From NCBI GenBank assembly GCA_032622095.1, contig CP136064.1, positions 141,997,954 through 142,061,953 on the forward strand: a stretch of DNA of 64,000 nt. The letters run 5' to 3'. The stretch comes from Siphonodentalium dalli. Its lineage: Eukaryota; Mollusca; Scaphopoda; Gadilida; Siphonodentaliidae. Below are positions 62,155-64,000 of the stretch, in pieces. The notes beneath the pieces are model-generated. The model made no database searches. It had not been told where the DNA came from and saw only the letters and a program-made list of their open reading frames with translations. The number at the start of each line of letters is the position of its first letter. The first letter of the stretch is position 1. The position numbers and the translations under genes are program-made.

Positions 62155-62833
62155 CTATCAAATATAAATGCACCCAAACAGTACACAATACACCAGTATT
62201 TGGAATAAAAAAGTTTGAATAACCAAACTAAACATCCCTATGCTCAGCAATTGGAATCAAAAAGTTTGAATAACCAAACTAATCTCTATACTCAGCAATT
62301 GGAATCAAACAGTTTGAACAACCAAACTATATATAAACATCTCTATACTCAGCAATTGGAGTCAAAAAGTTTGAATAACCAATCTAAACACCTCTATACT
62401 CAGCAATGTGTTCAAGGTGAAACTATTGGTGCAAATCCCACACAGGTGTATAGTTTTAATAACCATACTTTTAAATTACAAACATACTCACAATGCAGTG
62501 TGTCAAGTAATAAGATTCTTAATGTCACATATTACAATTCGTTGATGCCAAAGTCATCTACTGAAATTCATAATCAAAATGTGTTAGCATTCTGTGGCAC
62601 TTCTGTTCTTCAGAGCAGTCATCAGGAACTTTAATAACACAGACAATCACATTCCACAAACAAATGCTTTACCAAAAGAGCCACAAATGGTGATTTCGCC
62701 TACCTGGTCTCAACCTAAGTATTCAGCTGTGAGTGAAACTTTGGATAATAAAGTTCAAAATATCATCCAGCCTGTATCAGTTATACAAACCTCATCTTTA
62801 TCAGATACACCTGCTGAAAACATAAATAACTAG
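62155..62833 (+). pseudogene. Asn/Gln/Ser-rich repeat ORF, frame-broken, unknown
   Basis: About four tandem DNA repeats of ~50-60 bp (62199-62410) encode LYTQQLESKSLNNQTK-like units in one frame. A fifth, upstream unit is in frame but reads TAA (62206-62208) where the others have TCA, so the frame once extended further left. The frame runs to TAA at 62632. Coding-like composition continues in another frame from about 62630 to TAG at 62833 (FNNTDNHIPQTNALPKEPQM). I do not recognise the protein. It could be a decayed low-complexity exon or a translated-looking minisatellite. There is no signal peptide, membrane segment or known domain. Confidence 0.35.
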
Positions 62834-63862
62834 AGGTCAGATTCCATGGAATCAGATATACTTCCATGGTATCCCATTCCATGTGTGTGTTATATATGCG
62901 TATATGTGTGTGTTCCTCTTCACGCGAATGCGTATTGGTGTTTCGTGATCCGATGTGGACTTGCATTGACATTGTTCTAAATAAGATATATATTCCAAAG
63001 GTTTATGTCATTTGTTTCGACCCACCGTGGATGCTTAATGTCAGTCTATTGTATCATGGTCGTGACCAACTGAGCCACCATTCATCCCAGCCAATCAATT
63101 CATTTTTATTCGGTAGGGATACATTTTAGAGATAATTATAACCCCTCCCCAGGACACCCATATCATATTCAACGGTCACGAAATTTGGCGTGTCTGATTA
63201 TATCGTAATCGACATGTAGATCAAATGGGTGTACATCATATTAATGTACCATAACTCTGTTATTTCGCATTTATTGGATAGTTCTTCCAGTTTCGGATTC
63301 AGAATCTTTTAGTTTTTATTAGCGGAGGAAAGACCGCTTGGTTAATTAATTAATTAGTATTCAATGCGTCACCGCTACACTATAGTCATTAACGTCTTTG
63401 TAATAGAGTTAACTGTAATCGAGAGATAACTATATCAAACTCGATAATGCTAGCTGAGTGATTACCCGTCCGCTCTAAAACTGATGTTGTCCTTATGTAC
63501 TACCAAATACATGCAGTGTTCAAAATATAAAACACTTTATTCGCGATTTTCCATTTTTTCCCGTTTACGAGTTTCGGCGGAATTTGCCAAAAGCCTCGAC
63601 CCTCCCCGGGGCGTACGCCACTTCTCCGTTGGACAGGTTACATTTATAGTAGAGCGGACATACCTATAGTATATCGGTGAACATATTCATGCATTTGGCT
63701 TGCTCCTTGATAAGTCCGTTTGCATTTGCGTCATTAAGAGTGGGTTTGAATTTGAGTAATATATAGCACCCGTTAAGAACGTTACACGCTACCATGTTTA
63801 AACCGTCCACTCTGAAACTTTGAAAAGCGTACTAATCTTGCTTTTAGATATGTCATCAACGT
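62834..63862. other. Unassigned DNA
   Basis: No gene recognised. A perfect 14-bp palindrome gattccatggaatc lies at 62840-62853 and a GT-rich stretch at 62881-62912. Confidence 0.3.
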
Positions 63863-64000
63863 CGTTTTTCGGATGATCTATGAGCGTATAGACCGATCAG
63901 TAGACGAATAACATACTGTATAATTCCGCGAAGCGGATTATACTAAGTATGTTATACGTCTACTGATCGGTCTATACGCTCATAGATCAACCGAAAAACG
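63863..64000. mobile_element. Near-perfect hairpin, 67-bp arms, 3-nt loop, at the window edge
   Basis: The left arm 63863-63929 (cgtttttcgg...ataattccgc) and right arm 63933-64000 (gcggattata...ccgaaaaacg) are complementary with about four differences. The loop is gaa, closed by ccgc/gcgg. The right arm touches the end of the window, so the palindrome may be longer. No ORF. It is most likely a foldback/MITE-type repeat or a recent inverted duplication. Confidence 0.8.

Overview
This window looks like repeat-dense, non-genic DNA of a large eukaryotic genome, most likely a marine invertebrate. A mollusc or other lophotrochozoan is my inference. It rests on the Helitron-type ends, on CR1/Jockey-type LINEs with short microsatellite tails, and on a motif (aaggggcataactc) that I associate with molluscan repeats. 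No host protein-coding gene with convincing exons, no rRNA, no convincing tRNA and no prokaryotic feature was found.

Layout. (1) 1-32665: one side of a satellite array of about 200 monomers of 164 bp (or a 155-bp variant), continuing beyond the left edge. It has nested higher-order organisation, with repeat offsets of 657, 800, 810, 1130, about 3279 and 4543 bp. (2) 32666-35905: a second, unrelated satellite with ~196-213-bp monomers. It runs in one orientation to ~34070 and in the opposite orientation from ~34608, around a ~0.5-kb core. (3) 35906-37204: unassigned DNA. (4) 37205-40077: a TA microsatellite split by a head-to-tail string of three non-autonomous Helitrons on the minus strand. 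They join as CTAG|TC with nothing between them. (5) 40078-44710: unassigned AT-rich DNA with two inverted-repeat (foldback) elements.

(6) 44711-57850 is a graveyard of five non-LTR retrotransposons. LINE-A carries a nearly intact endonuclease/reverse transcriptase ORF broken by one stop codon. LINE-B is a short 3' fragment of the LINE-D family. LINE-C is decayed but keeps a 2A-like GVERNPGP motif just upstream of its endonuclease domain. LINE-D is interrupted by LINE-E, a relative of LINE-A. LINE-A and LINE-E share a 3'-UTR hairpin followed by AATAAA and a short tandem tail. (7) 57975-60625: a short-word repeat, a Helitron-related fragment, and a ~647-bp element with terminal inverted repeats flanked by TA. 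(8) 60626-64000: AT-rich DNA with a T-rich strand-asymmetric tract, an Asn/Gln-rich repeat ORF, and a very strong hairpin that touches the right edge.

The features do not form a pathway. They record successive invasion and amplification: satellites grew by unequal exchange, Helitrons inserted as concatemers, and LINEs inserted into or beside older LINEs. The most unusual items are the Helitron concatemer, the N-terminal 2A-like motif, the nested LINE-E in LINE-D, and the higher-order structure of the satellite.
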